Shown one piece after another: positions 16,815 through 25,145 of a stretch of DNA of 64,000 nt. Location of the stretch: the NCBI GenBank assembly GCA_963829955.1, contig CAWHKS010000010.1, positions 34,558 through 98,557 of the forward strand, written 5' to 3'. Made by a program: the position numbers and the translations under genes. This stretch comes from DASTFY01 sp963829955. Lineage in GTDB: Bacteria > Actinomycetota > Acidimicrobiia > Acidimicrobiales > Ilumatobacteraceae. How positions within the stretch are numbered: position 1 is the first letter of the stretch; each line of letters starts with the position of its first letter. The notes beneath the pieces were generated by a model. That model did no database searches. It worked only from the letters and a program-made list of their open reading frames with translations, and was not told the origin of the DNA.

Positions 16815-18074
16815 GTGGGGAACCTGGATCTCGGCGACGCGCACGCCGACATCACGAGCCACGACACCTATGTCGCCGGCGTGCCCCACGCCACCTTCGC
16901 CCGGCTCCGCCGCGAGGATCCGGTCTCCTGGTGGGACGAAGCGGACGGCTCGGGCTTCTGGGCGGTGACCCGCTACGACGACCTGCTCGAGGTCAGCAAG
17001 GACCACCACCGCTTCACCGTCACCCGCGGCATCCGCCTCGAGGAGATGACGGACGACGAGACCGAGTCGCGGCGGACGATGATGGAGATGGACCCGCCGG
17101 AGCACACGCGGTACCGGCGCCTGGTCAGCAAGCCCTTCAGCCGGCGCGAGGTGTACGCCTACGAGCACGCCATCCGCATGCTGGCCCGGCTCGTCATCGA
17201 CGAGGTGCGGGCCTCCGGGACAACGTCGCTCGACTTCGTCGACGCCATCGCCAAGCAGCTCCCGATGCGGATGCTCGGGCGGCTGCTCGGTGTGCCCGAC
17301 GAGGACGGGCCGTGGCTGGTCGAGCGGGGCGACGCCCTCCTCGGCAACACCGACCCCGACTTCACCTCGCACCCGGTCGACCTGGTCGACACCGACCAGT
17401 TCCGCCTGGTCCCCTTCCGCAGCCCCGCCGGCATCGACCTCTTCACCTACGCGGAGGAGCAGGCCCGCCGGCGCCGCGAGCACCCGACCGACGACGTCAT
17501 CAGCGATCTTCTCGCCCCGATGGTCGACGGCGACCACCTGACCGACCAGGAGTTCGACAACTTCTTCACGCTGCTCGTCGCCGCCGGCAATGACACCACG
17601 CGCTACACGATGACGCAGGGGATGCTGGCCCTCATCGAGCACCCGCACCAGATGGCCGCCCTGATCGACTCCGCCGCCGACATGGACGCCGCGGTGGAGG
17701 AGATCCTGCGCTGGGCGACCGTCACCATGCACTTCCGCCGGACGGCGACGCAGGACACGGACCTGGCCGACCGGGCCGTGAGGGCCGGGGACAAGGTCGT
17801 GATCTGGTTCATCTCGGCGGACTTCGACGAGACGCAGTTCGCCGATCCCTACCGCTTCGACATCCGTCGCACCCCGAACGACCACGTCGCCTTCGGACGG
17901 CTCAGCCCCCACCTCTGCCTGGGCGCCCAGCTCGCCCGCATGGAACTCAAGGTGCTGTACGAGGAGCTCCTCCCGCGACTCGCCGACGTGCAGGTCGACG
18001 GGCCCGTCGAGCGCCTGCGCTCCAACTTCATCAGCGGTATCAAGCGCCTCCCCGTGCGAGTGGCCTGGGCCTGA
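16815..18074 (+). CDS. Cytochrome P450, CYP125/CYP124-like
   Basis: 419 residues. The I-helix motif AGNDTTR, ExxR as EEILR, and the heme loop FGRLSPHLCLG, one residue longer than the common FGxGxHxCxG, as in CYP125-type enzymes. Those hydroxylate the terminal methyl of sterol or branched alkyl side chains. An N-terminal VPHATFARLRREDPV segment also fits that group. No ferredoxin is adjacent. Substrate assignment is by resemblance only. Confidence 0.88.
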   Translation: MGNLDLGDAHADITSHDTYVAGVPHATFARLRREDPVSWWDEADGSGFWAVTRYDDLLEVSKDHHRFTVTRGIRLEEMTDDETESRRTMMEMDPPEHTRYRRLVSKPFSRREVYAYEHAIRMLARLVIDEVRASGTTSLDFVDAIAKQLPMRMLGRLLGVPDEDGPWLVERGDALLGNTDPDFTSHPVDLVDTDQFRLVPFRSPAGIDLFTYAEEQARRRREHPTDDVISDLLAPMVDGDHLTDQEFDNFFTLLVAAGNDTTRYTMTQGMLALIEHPHQMAALIDSAADMDAAVEEILRWATVTMHFRRTATQDTDLADRAVRAGDKVVIWFISADFDETQFADPYRFDIRRTPNDHVAFGRLSPHLCLGAQLARMELKVLYEELLPRLADVQVDGPVERLRSNFISGIKRLPVRVAWA

Positions 18075-18094
18075 CGCGCCGTGCGGGCGGCGGG

Positions 18095-18350
18095 TCAGTC
18101 AGGCAGGCGGCCGGCCTCGACGCCCGCCACCTGGGGCCGCACCCGCAGCAGGTACCACAGCGAGATCACCAGACCTGGCGCGGCAGAAGAGCACGCCGAT
18201 GGCGCAGGCGGCAACCCACACCGTCCGGCTGCGGTTCACGAACGAGAACGCCCACTCCGGGCGGCGCGCCGCGTCGAGCATCGCCCAGACGCTGAGCGCG
18301 ATGGGGATCCCGGCGAGGAGCACGCTGGCGACCACCTCGAACGGGGACAT
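18095..18350 (-). pseudogene. DUF2516-like small membrane protein, frame broken
   Basis: The first frame gives MSPFEVVASVLLAG, a membrane helix, LDAARRPEWAF and a second helix ending GVLFCRA. The natural continuation GLVISLWYLLRVRPQV is in another frame after about 18175 and ends at 18095. Joined, they make about 84 residues with the usual pattern of this small integral membrane family. A single-base indel, either a sequencing error or a real lesion, is the simplest reading. It follows marR by 28 bases. Confidence 0.6.
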
Positions 18351-18378
18351 CGCCCCATCGTGGCCGCTCGGCGGCGCC

Positions 18379-18828
18379 TCAGGTGGTCGTGACCGTCGGC
18401 AGCTTGGCGAAGACCCGCTGGAGCGCGGTGACGTCGGTGTCGGTCAGGTGCGACGCGAAGTGGTCGTAGACCCCCCGCAGGTGGGTCGGAGCGGCACGGC
18501 GCATCACCTCCCGCCCCTGTTTGGTGAGCACGGCGTACACGCCGCGCGCATCCTCGGGCACCGCGTCGCGCCGGACCAGCCCGGACGACTCCAGCCGGTC
18601 GCACATGCGACTGAGGCTGGACTTGTTGACGACCAGGCGCTCGGACAGCTCTGCCATCCGCAGCCGGCCACCGGCCTCGCTCAGGTGGAGCAGCAGCTCG
18701 TACCAGGCCAGCGGGAGGTCCCGTTCGACCTGGAGCTCGTGCTCCAGCATGTTGGTGATGCTGGCATGGGCGTCGAGGAACGCCCGCCAGACCGCCAGAC
18801 GCTCGGCGTCAGGTTGACGCCGGCTCAC
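18379..18828 (-). CDS. MarR-family transcriptional regulator
   Basis: 149 residues. A winged helix with the recognition segment VNKSSLSRMCDRLESSGLV and wing region DARGVYAVLT. The GTG start at 18828 is chosen because GGAAG precedes it and the family alignment starts soon after. A six-codon leader ORF (18845 to 18825, ATGAAG...CCGTGA) ends on this GTG, so initiation may be coupled to it. Ligand and targets unknown; the adjacent aminotransferase is on the same strand upstream. Confidence 0.88.
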   Translation of the reverse strand: MSRRQPDAERLAVWRAFLDAHASITNMLEHELQVERDLPLAWYELLLHLSEAGGRLRMAELSERLVVNKSSLSRMCDRLESSGLVRRDAVPEDARGVYAVLTKQGREVMRRAAPTHLRGVYDHFASHLTDTDVTALQRVFAKLPTVTTT

Positions 18829-18872
18829 GGCCGTACTTCCTTCATTGCACTTCCCCTTCCGCCTCGGGGTGC

Positions 18873-20111
18873 TCAGGTTGTCGCTTTGACGGCGCCGCCA
18901 AACGCCGCCAGGGCCAGGTCGATCTCTCGCTCGTTGACTACGAGGGGTGGCATCCACCTGAGGGTGCGTCCGTACGTACCCGCACTCATGACTATCAGGT
19001 GACCCTCGGAAAGACAACGCGCCTGGATCGCCGCGACACGCGCGGCGTCGTTGAACTCGGTACCAACCATGAGCCCGAGACCCCGCACCTGGAGCAAGCC
19101 GGCGTCGTGCTCCTGGACTGCGCCCAGCCCCTCCATCAACTGCTCACCGCGGGCGTTCACGTTCTCCATGAAGCCGGGTTCGGTCATCACATCGATCGTG
19201 GCGAGCGCGGCCGCGCACCCGATGGCATTGCCGCCGTAGGTCCCACCATGGCTCCCCGTCGGCCATCGCGCCGACAGCTCCTCGGTCGTGCCCAGGGCGG
19301 CGAACGGGAACCCGGACGCGATGCCCTTCGCCATGCAGATGATGTCCGGGACGACGCCGTGGTGATCGACCGCGAACATCTTCCCGGTGCGCCCGAAACC
19401 GGACTGCACCTCGTCCGCGATGAAGAGGATCTCGTGCTCGCGGCACAGCGCGACGACGCCCTCGATGAAGCGGGCCGGGGCGGGGATGTAGCCCCCCTCC
19501 CCGAGGACCGGCTCCAGGATCATGGCCGCCGTCTCGTCGGGCGCGGTCTGAGCCTTCAAGAGGTGCGAAAGGCCGGCCAGAGCGGCATCTACCTCGGCCT
19601 CCGCGTTCTCGGCCATCGGATCGGGGTAAGGCGCCACGAACACGCCGCTGGGCAGGGGCGAGTGCCCCGAGCGATAGCCCGTCTTCGACGTCGTCATCGC
19701 CATGGCGAGGTGGGTGCGGCCGTGGAAGCTGCCCGAGAACACGATGACGTTGGGTCGCCCAGTCGCCTGCTTGGCCAGCTTCACCGCCGCCTCGGTGATC
19801 TCGGCGCCGCTGTTGGCGTAGAAGAAGCGTTCGATCCCGGCGGGCGTGATCTCCGCCAGCCGCGCCGCCAGCGGCTCGAGCAGATCGTGTCGATAGACGT
19901 TGACCTGCGCGTGGATGAAGCGCTCCGCCTGCCGCTGGATCGCCTCGACGACGTGCGGATGGCAGTGCCCCGTCGACACGACCGCGATGCCGGCCGCGAA
20001 GTCGAGGTACTCGGTGCCGTCGACCGTCGTCACCCAACAGCCCCGCCCCGACTCGACCTGCAGATCGGTGACCTTGAACCACACCTCGGACAGGTGGGAC
20101 GGGGTGGCCAT
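18873..20111 (-). CDS. Class III aminotransferase (4-aminobutyrate aminotransferase-like)
   Basis: 412 residues, PLP-dependent. Landmarks: NSGAEITEAAVKLAKQ, GSFHGRT, ADEVQSGFGRTG and the Schiff-base Lys in CMAKGIASGFP, then GTYGGN. GabT and acetylornithine/omega-amino aminotransferases share these; the HLAMAMTTSKTGYR segment leans to the GABA type. It transfers an omega-amino group to 2-oxoglutarate or pyruvate. The ATG at 20111 matches the family start. Confidence 0.9.
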   Translation of the reverse strand: MATPSHLSEVWFKVTDLQVESGRGCWVTTVDGTEYLDFAAGIAVVSTGHCHPHVVEAIQRQAERFIHAQVNVYRHDLLEPLAARLAEITPAGIERFFYANSGAEITEAAVKLAKQATGRPNVIVFSGSFHGRTHLAMAMTTSKTGYRSGHSPLPSGVFVAPYPDPMAENAEAEVDAALAGLSHLLKAQTAPDETAAMILEPVLGEGGYIPAPARFIEGVVALCREHEILFIADEVQSGFGRTGKMFAVDHHGVVPDIICMAKGIASGFPFAALGTTEELSARWPTGSHGGTYGGNAIGCAAALATIDVMTEPGFMENVNARGEQLMEGLGAVQEHDAGLLQVRGLGLMVGTEFNDAARVAAIQARCLSEGHLIVMSAGTYGRTLRWMPPLVVNEREIDLALAAFGGAVKATT

Positions 20112-20243
20112 GGGGGCCGAGCGTACGCCCGGAACACACCGGCGGCGCGCCGCTTCGTGTGACGGTTCCATCACAGCCCGTGGCCGCGGGTGGGGCGTCA
20201 CCGGCGCCGTCCGGTTGCTCTTGGAACGACCGAACTCGCCCAC

Positions 20244-20263
20244 CGTTCGTGGTGCAACGAACG
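20244..20263. promoter_or_regulatory. Inverted repeat between lon and the aminotransferase
   Basis: CGTTCGT-N6-ACGAACG, perfect 7-bp arms, within the 188-bp gap after the lon stop and upstream of the aminotransferase. It could be an operator or a lon terminator without a T-run. Confidence 0.4.
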
Positions 20264-20299
20264 CCTCCGCCGTTGGGCTGTCTGACCCGCGGGCGTGGG

Positions 20300-22741
20300 T
20301 TACGCGAGGGCGGCCTCCAGCACATCGCCGACGGAGTCGGCCAGGTGGAAGGACATGGCATCCCGGACGCGCTCCGGGACGTCCTCGAGATCCGGTCCGT
20401 TGCGCTTCGGCAGCACCACCTCGGTCAGCCCGGCCCGGTGAGCGGCGAGCACCTTCTGCTTGACCCCACCGATCGGGAGGACCTTGCCCCGCAGCGTGAC
20501 CTCACCGGTCATGCCCACCGTGGGCTTCACGGTGCGCCCGGTCAAGAGGGAGACGAAGGCGGTCGTCATGGTGACGCCCGCGGACGGGCCGTCCTTCGGC
20601 ACCGCACCGGCGGGCACGTGGACGTGGAACCGCCGGTTCAGGCGCTCCGGATCGACGCCGAGCGTGGCGGCGTTCGATCGGACGTAGGACAGCGCGATCT
20701 GCGCCGACTCCTTCATGACGTCGCCGAGCTGGCCGGTCAGGGTCAGCGATGGCTCGCCCTCCGACGACGAGGCCTCGATGAACAGGACGTCACCGCCGAT
20801 GCCGGTGACCGCCAGCCCCGTGGCCACACCGGGCACCGAGACCCGGTCCGCGGCCTCGTCGTGGAAGCGGGCGCGGCCGAGGTGGGTCACGACGTCGTCG
20901 CGCTCGACGGTAATGGGGCCGGCGCCCGGTTCGGTGGCGACCCGCGTCGCCACCTTGCGGGCCAGCTTGCCCAGCTCCCGTTCGAGACTGCGGACCCCGG
21001 CCTCCCGGGTGTAGTCGGCGATGACCGCCCGCAGGGCGTCGTCGCTCAGGACGACCTCGTCCTCCCGCAGCCCGGCCGCCGCCAGCTGGCGGGGGAGCAG
21101 ATGCTTGCGGCCGATGAAGACCTTCTCGTCCTCGGTGTAGCCGTCGAGGCGGACCAGCTCCATCCGGTCGAGGAGCGGAGGCGGGATGGTCTCCATCATG
21201 TTGGCCGTGGCCAGGAAGACGACGTCCGAGAGGTCGAGGTCGATCTCGAGGTAGTGGTCCCGGAAGGTGTGGTTCTGCGCGGGGTCGAGCACCTCCAGCA
21301 GCGCGGCGGTCGGATCGCCCGACCATCCGCCGGCCGAGAGCTTGTCGACCTCGTCCAGCAGCACGACCGGGTTCATGGTGCCCGCTTCGGTGATGGCGCG
21401 GGCGATGCGGCCGGGCTGGCTGCCCACGTAGGTGCGCCGGTGGCCCCGGATCTCCGCCTCGTCCCGCACGCCGCCGAGGGCGACGCGCACGAACCGGCGA
21501 CCCATGGCGCGAGCGACGCTCTCACCGAGCGACGTCTTGCCGACGCCGGGCGGGCCGACCAGCGTGACGATGGCGCCACCGCCCCGGCGGGCGGCCGTAG
21601 CGATGCCGGCGGCCGGCTCGGTCCCGGGCTCGGCTGTGTTGTCCGCCGCGGCGCTGTCCTCGGCGGTGTCCTCGGGGGCGGCGGGCAGATCGTCCAGGCC
21701 CCGCTCGTGGCGAAGCTTGCGCACGGCGAGGAACTCGACGATGCGGTCCTTGACGTCGTCCAGGCCGTGGTGGTCGGTGTCGAGAACCTCGCGGGCCGCC
21801 ACCAGGTCCAGGTTGTCGGCCGTCGTCCGGCCCCAGGGCAGGTCGAGCACCCGGTCCAACCAGGTGCGGATCCAGCCCTGTTCGGGACTCTGGCTGCTCG
21901 TGCGCTCCAGACGATCGATCTCCTTCTCCACCGTCTCCCGCACCTTCGCCGGCAGCGTGAGCTCGGTCAGCCGCGCCCGGTAGTCGGTCGCAGGATCGCC
22001 GTCGTCCTCGCCCAGCTCCTTGCGAATGGCGGCGAGCTGCTGGCGCAACAGGTACTCCCGCTGCTGCTTCTCCACGCCCTCGGTCACGTCCGAGCGGATC
22101 TGCTCGTTGACCTTCAGCTCGGCCAGGTGATCCTTGGCCCAGGCCAGCACCAGCTCCACCCGGGCACCGACCTCGGTGGCCTCCAGGACCGTGAGCCGGT
22201 GGTCATCGGACACCTCGGACCACGCCGTGACGGCATCGGTCAGCGCGCCGGCGTCGCCGACGCTGCGCAGGATCTCCGGGAGGCGGCGGGACCGCCGCAG
22301 GCCGGCGATCTCCTCCAGGACCACCCGCAGCTCCCTCACGAGCGCGTCGACGCGGGGCGAGGGACGGCCGTCGCTCAGCGGCGCGACCTCCTGCCAGCGG
22401 CCGCTGCGCTCGCCGACCACCTCGGCCGACAGTGCGGCCCGCTGCACGACGCGCAGGATGGCGGCCTCGGCGCCGGTTGGCAGCTGACCGACTTGCTCGA
22501 TCTCGGCGATGACACCGATCCGGGCCGATCGACCGGGAAGCGTCGGGACCACGACCACGCGCCCCTCGCCTGCCCGCGCCGCGGCCACTGCGGACCGGGC
22601 GTCGTCGGTGTCGAGCGTCAGCGTGGCAACCGTGCCCGGGAGCAGCACGGCGTCGGGGAGGGGCACGACCGGGAGCACGACCGTGTCGGACGAGGAGCCA
22701 GGTGAGCCGGGGCTGGCTGGAGCGGTGTCGGTGTCTGCCAT
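20300..22741 (-). CDS. lon: ATP-dependent protease Lon
   Basis: 813 residues. N-terminal substrate-binding LON domain (20-220), a coiled-coil region with REYLLRQQLAAIRKELGE, AAA+ with Walker A GPPGVGKT and Walker B VVLLDEVDK, and a protease domain with catalytic Ser in PKDGPSAG and Lys in GGVKQKVLAA. An acidic, Ala-rich insertion (about 355-390) precedes the AAA+ module. It degrades misfolded and regulatory proteins. The -10-like TAGCCT (22748-22753, complement) is 6 bases before the ATG. Confidence 0.96.
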   Translation of the reverse strand: MADTDTAPASPGSPGSSSDTVVLPVVPLPDAVLLPGTVATLTLDTDDARSAVAAARAGEGRVVVVPTLPGRSARIGVIAEIEQVGQLPTGAEAAILRVVQRAALSAEVVGERSGRWQEVAPLSDGRPSPRVDALVRELRVVLEEIAGLRRSRRLPEILRSVGDAGALTDAVTAWSEVSDDHRLTVLEATEVGARVELVLAWAKDHLAELKVNEQIRSDVTEGVEKQQREYLLRQQLAAIRKELGEDDGDPATDYRARLTELTLPAKVRETVEKEIDRLERTSSQSPEQGWIRTWLDRVLDLPWGRTTADNLDLVAAREVLDTDHHGLDDVKDRIVEFLAVRKLRHERGLDDLPAAPEDTAEDSAAADNTAEPGTEPAAGIATAARRGGGAIVTLVGPPGVGKTSLGESVARAMGRRFVRVALGGVRDEAEIRGHRRTYVGSQPGRIARAITEAGTMNPVVLLDEVDKLSAGGWSGDPTAALLEVLDPAQNHTFRDHYLEIDLDLSDVVFLATANMMETIPPPLLDRMELVRLDGYTEDEKVFIGRKHLLPRQLAAAGLREDEVVLSDDALRAVIADYTREAGVRSLERELGKLARKVATRVATEPGAGPITVERDDVVTHLGRARFHDEAADRVSVPGVATGLAVTGIGGDVLFIEASSSEGEPSLTLTGQLGDVMKESAQIALSYVRSNAATLGVDPERLNRRFHVHVPAGAVPKDGPSAGVTMTTAFVSLLTGRTVKPTVGMTGEVTLRGKVLPIGGVKQKVLAAHRAGLTEVVLPKRNGPDLEDVPERVRDAMSFHLADSVGDVLEAALA

Positions 22742-22747
22742 GAGCCA

Positions 22748-22753
22748 AGGCTA
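22748..22753 (-). promoter_or_regulatory. -10 element of lon
   Basis: TAGCCT on the minus strand, 6 bases before the lon ATG; no ribosome-binding site fits, so probably leaderless. No HspR-type HAIR repeat is seen nearby. Confidence 0.45.
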
Positions 22754-22821
22754 CGACGAGCAACGGTGATTACAACATTACGTTGAGCGTTCTCGGCTCA
22801 GGATCCGTGGCTCCCGTCACA

Positions 22822-24096
22822 TCAGGATGCCGCGGCGGCGTGCGCGAGCGCATCGTCCCAGGTGATGCCGGCCGCCAGGAGCTTCAGGTAACCCATCACC
22901 AGTTTGGGCCGGGCCAGTCCGAGCACGCCGCGGAGCCGCCCGGCGCGACCGTACAGGGCCACGAAACCCCGCTCGCCAGCGGGCTCGCCCGGAGAGCCGC
23001 CGTCCGTGGAGCCGTCCGCGGTGCCGTGGACCACCCGGACCTCATCGTCCGGACCGGCCCGGCCCAAGAACTGCAGCTTGAGGCCGTACTGGTCGCTCCA
23101 GAAGAAGGGCACGGGCGCGTACGGGGCCGGCCGCTCCCCGGCGGCCGCGGCGAGGATGGCCCGAGCGGCGTGCGCGCCCTGCTCGGCGGCGTTCGTCCAG
23201 TGCTCGACCCGCATCTCCTCGCCGAAGAGCTCGTTCGGCCACCGGCAGACATCACCGGCGGCGTAGACGCCGGGCGGGCCGGCGGCCAGCGACGCATCGC
23301 AGACGACCCCGTCGCGCAGCTCGAGGCCCGAACCTTCGAGCCACCCCGTGGCGGGGGCCACGCCCACACCGACCACCACGACGTCGGCGGCCACGACGGT
23401 GCCGTCGGTCAGGCGGACACCTTCGACCCGGTCACGACCGTCGAACCCCTCGACGCCCACCCCGAGACGCACGGCGACCCCGTTGTCCCGGTGCAGCGCA
23501 GCGCAGGCCGCGCCCATCTCCGTCCCCAGCGCCCGTACCAACGGCACGGGGAGCGCCTCGACGACTGTGACCGCGCACCCGAGGCCGTGGGCCGTCGAGG
23601 CCACTTCGGACCCGATGAACCCGGCGCCGACCACCACCACCCGCGGCGACCCAGTGGTCAGTGCCGCCCGCAGGGCCAGGCTGTCGTCGAGCGTCCGCAG
23701 CATGTGTAGCCCGTCCAGCTCGGGTTGGCCCGGCAGGCGGCGGACCTCGGATCCCGTGGCGATCACCAGCGCGTCGTAGGCCAGCGCGTCGCCGTCGCTC
23801 AGCTGGACGGTGCGTTCGGCGGGATCGAGGCGAACGGCCCGCACGCCCAAACGGGCGTCGAGCGCGAGAGCGTCCAGGCCGCCGTCACGCCGCAGCGCGA
23901 TGCGATCCGGCTCCCACTCGCCGGCGAGCACCTTCTTCGACAGCGGCGGCCGGTCGTAGGGGAGGTGATCCTCGGCCCCCACGAGCGTGACGGGACCGTC
24001 GAAGCCCTCCGTGCGCAGGGTCTCGACGGCGCGAAGACCGGCCAGCGACGCGCCGACCACCACCACGCCGCGTTCCACCGGCGCACCCTGCCACAC
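22822..24096 (-). CDS. FAD-dependent NAD(P)H:ferredoxin oxidoreductase-like
   Basis: Up to 424 residues. FAD-binding GASLAGLRA near the N-terminus, PYDRPPLSKK, ATGSEVRRLPG, the NADH-binding GAGFIGSEVA (about 158-167) and the second FAD motif YAAGDVCR. This is the rubredoxin/ferredoxin reductase family that feeds P450s and Rieske oxygenases, so it could reduce the ferredoxin at 3.5 kb. An alternative GTG at 24078 (VERGVVVVG) is as likely as the one at 24096. It follows the small membrane gene by about 40 bases. Confidence 0.9.
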   Translation of the reverse strand: MWQGAPVERGVVVVGASLAGLRAVETLRTEGFDGPVTLVGAEDHLPYDRPPLSKKVLAGEWEPDRIALRRDGGLDALALDARLGVRAVRLDPAERTVQLSDGDALAYDALVIATGSEVRRLPGQPELDGLHMLRTLDDSLALRAALTTGSPRVVVVGAGFIGSEVASTAHGLGCAVTVVEALPVPLVRALGTEMGAACAALHRDNGVAVRLGVGVEGFDGRDRVEGVRLTDGTVVAADVVVVGVGVAPATGWLEGSGLELRDGVVCDASLAAGPPGVYAAGDVCRWPNELFGEEMRVEHWTNAAEQGAHAARAILAAAAGERPAPYAPVPFFWSDQYGLKLQFLGRAGPDDEVRVVHGTADGSTDGGSPGEPAGERGFVALYGRAGRLRGVLGLARPKLVMGYLKLLAAGITWDDALAHAAAAS

Positions 24097-24136
24097 GGCA
24101 GCGGCACGAGCGGGACGGAACGAGCGGGTTGACGGG

Positions 24137-24232
24137 CTACGGGTCGAACAGGGAGGAAGCGACCGTGGCGGTGACGAGGAGCAGCAGCATCACGATGCCG
24201 ATGACGGTGCCTATCGTGAGCAAGACGTTCAT
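24137..24232 (-). CDS. 31-residue single-pass membrane peptide
   Basis: Starts MNVLLTIGTVIG and is almost entirely one hydrophobic helix (residues 3-27), ending SSLFDP. AAGGA lies 8 bases upstream, and the ATG overlaps the alkB stop (ATGA), which supports real translation. No family recognised. Confidence 0.6.
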   Translation of the reverse strand: MNVLLTIGTVIGIVMLLLLVTATVASSLFDP

Positions 24233-25089
24233 GAGGGGGGTCCTTCCGTGTGCGGCCTCGTCGAACCCGGCCGTTTCCTTCCGTCTTCCCGCCCCTCCGC
24301 TGTCAGGGTGCCCTGCCCCCGCGGCGAGCCGGTTGCCGGGGTGTGACGGTTGTGCGCGCCCGCCGACGGATGGGCGGACACGCCACCGACGGTGGCCGGG
24401 GGGAGCGGCGCGCCGTGGCGGAACGTGACGCTGATGCGGGGCCCGGCGACGGCCACCTTGGGCACCGAGTGCTCCCAGTCGTGCTGGGCCGCGCCGCCCA
24501 TGACGAGGAGGTCTCCCTGCCCGAGCAGGAACGACAGCGACGATCCCCCGCCGCGTGGGCGGAGCTGGAACGGACGGGGCGCGCCGACGCTCACGATGGC
24601 GACGACGGGCTCGACCTGCGTGTGGCGCAGCCGGTCCCCGTGCCACGCGACGCTGTCGGCGCCCGTCCGGTAGTAGTTGCAGCCGATCGAATCGAAGCTG
24701 CGGTCGTAGCGGAGCGTCGACGCGCGGCGGAGCTCGTCGAGCACGGGCAGGGGCGGCGGCGGATCGCCCTCGGACCACCACCACACCAGCCGGGGCTCGC
24801 GGACCAGGCGCTCGTACATCGGCACCGTCCGCTGGCGCCAGGGCAGGCGGGCCACCATCTCCGCGAAGACGTGATCGGACCCGGACAGCCAGCGGGGCAG
24901 GTGATCGATCCACGACGATTCGTCCAGCGGGAGGCGCCGCAGGCCCGCGAACGTGGGGTCAGCCTCGGGGTCGCCCGCTGCGAACAGACTCGCCTGCCAC
25001 TCCGGCGACGGCGCGGTGGCGCTGTCCGAGCCGGCAACCAGCGTGGCATCCTGTATGTCTGCGTTGTCGAACGCTTGTTCGCCGTACAT
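24229..25089 (-). CDS. alkB: AlkB-type 2-oxoglutarate/Fe(II) dioxygenase
   Basis: 286 residues. The iron triad is HxD in AWHGD and His in QHDWEHSVP, with the 2OG-binding Arg in PRISVTFR. NYYRTG is the typical substrate-side motif. It oxidatively dealkylates 1-methyladenine and 3-methylcytosine in nucleic acid. The N-terminal 80 residues are extra relative to E. coli AlkB, and the C-terminal 60 are low-complexity. An SOS box overlaps codons 3-8. Confidence 0.88.
   Translation of the reverse strand: MYGEQAFDNADIQDATLVAGSDSATAPSPEWQASLFAAGDPEADPTFAGLRRLPLDESSWIDHLPRWLSGSDHVFAEMVARLPWRQRTVPMYERLVREPRLVWWWSEGDPPPPLPVLDELRRASTLRYDRSFDSIGCNYYRTGADSVAWHGDRLRHTQVEPVVAIVSVGAPRPFQLRPRGGGSSLSFLLGQGDLLVMGGAAQHDWEHSVPKVAVAGPRISVTFRHGAPLPPATVGGVSAHPSAGAHNRHTPATGSPRGQGTLTAEGREDGRKRPGSTRPHTEGPPS
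25067..25082. promoter_or_regulatory. LexA (SOS) box at the start of alkB
   Basis: TCGAAC-GCTT-GTTCGC: 11 of 12 informative bases of the mycobacterial-type LexA consensus TCGAAC-N4-GTTCGA. It sits 7-23 bases inside the alkB coding start, just downstream of the presumed leaderless transcription start, where a repressor would block elongation or initiation. Confidence 0.75.
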
Positions 25090-25096
25090 GTGTTCG

Positions 25097-25139
25097 AGGG
25101 TAGCGATCGAGGCCGGACCGCGCAAGGGCCTTCTACCCT
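25097..25139. promoter_or_regulatory. Divergent leaderless -10 pair for alkB and the TrmH-type gene
   Basis: Leftward TACCCT (complement of 25097-25102) is 7 bases before the alkB ATG. Rightward TACCCT (25134-25139) is 6 bases before the ATG at 25146. The same hexamer is used in both directions. Confidence 0.5.
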
Positions 25140-25145
25140 CGTCGC

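Noticed and set aside
20244..20263. LexA box between lon and the aminotransferase
   Set aside because: Arms run GTTCG...CGAAC, the reverse of the SOS order CGAAC...GTTCG, with 6-base spacing.
20159..22705. Long plus-strand open frame opposite lon (848 codons)
   Set aside because: Arg/His/Gly-rich composition without domains; it is the complement of the clear Lon protease frame in GC-rich DNA.
24137..24913. Long minus-strand frame ending in the small membrane peptide
   Set aside because: The upstream part is out of frame with alkB and has only Arg/Pro-rich sequence; the real gene is the 31-residue end with its own ATG and ribosome-binding site.
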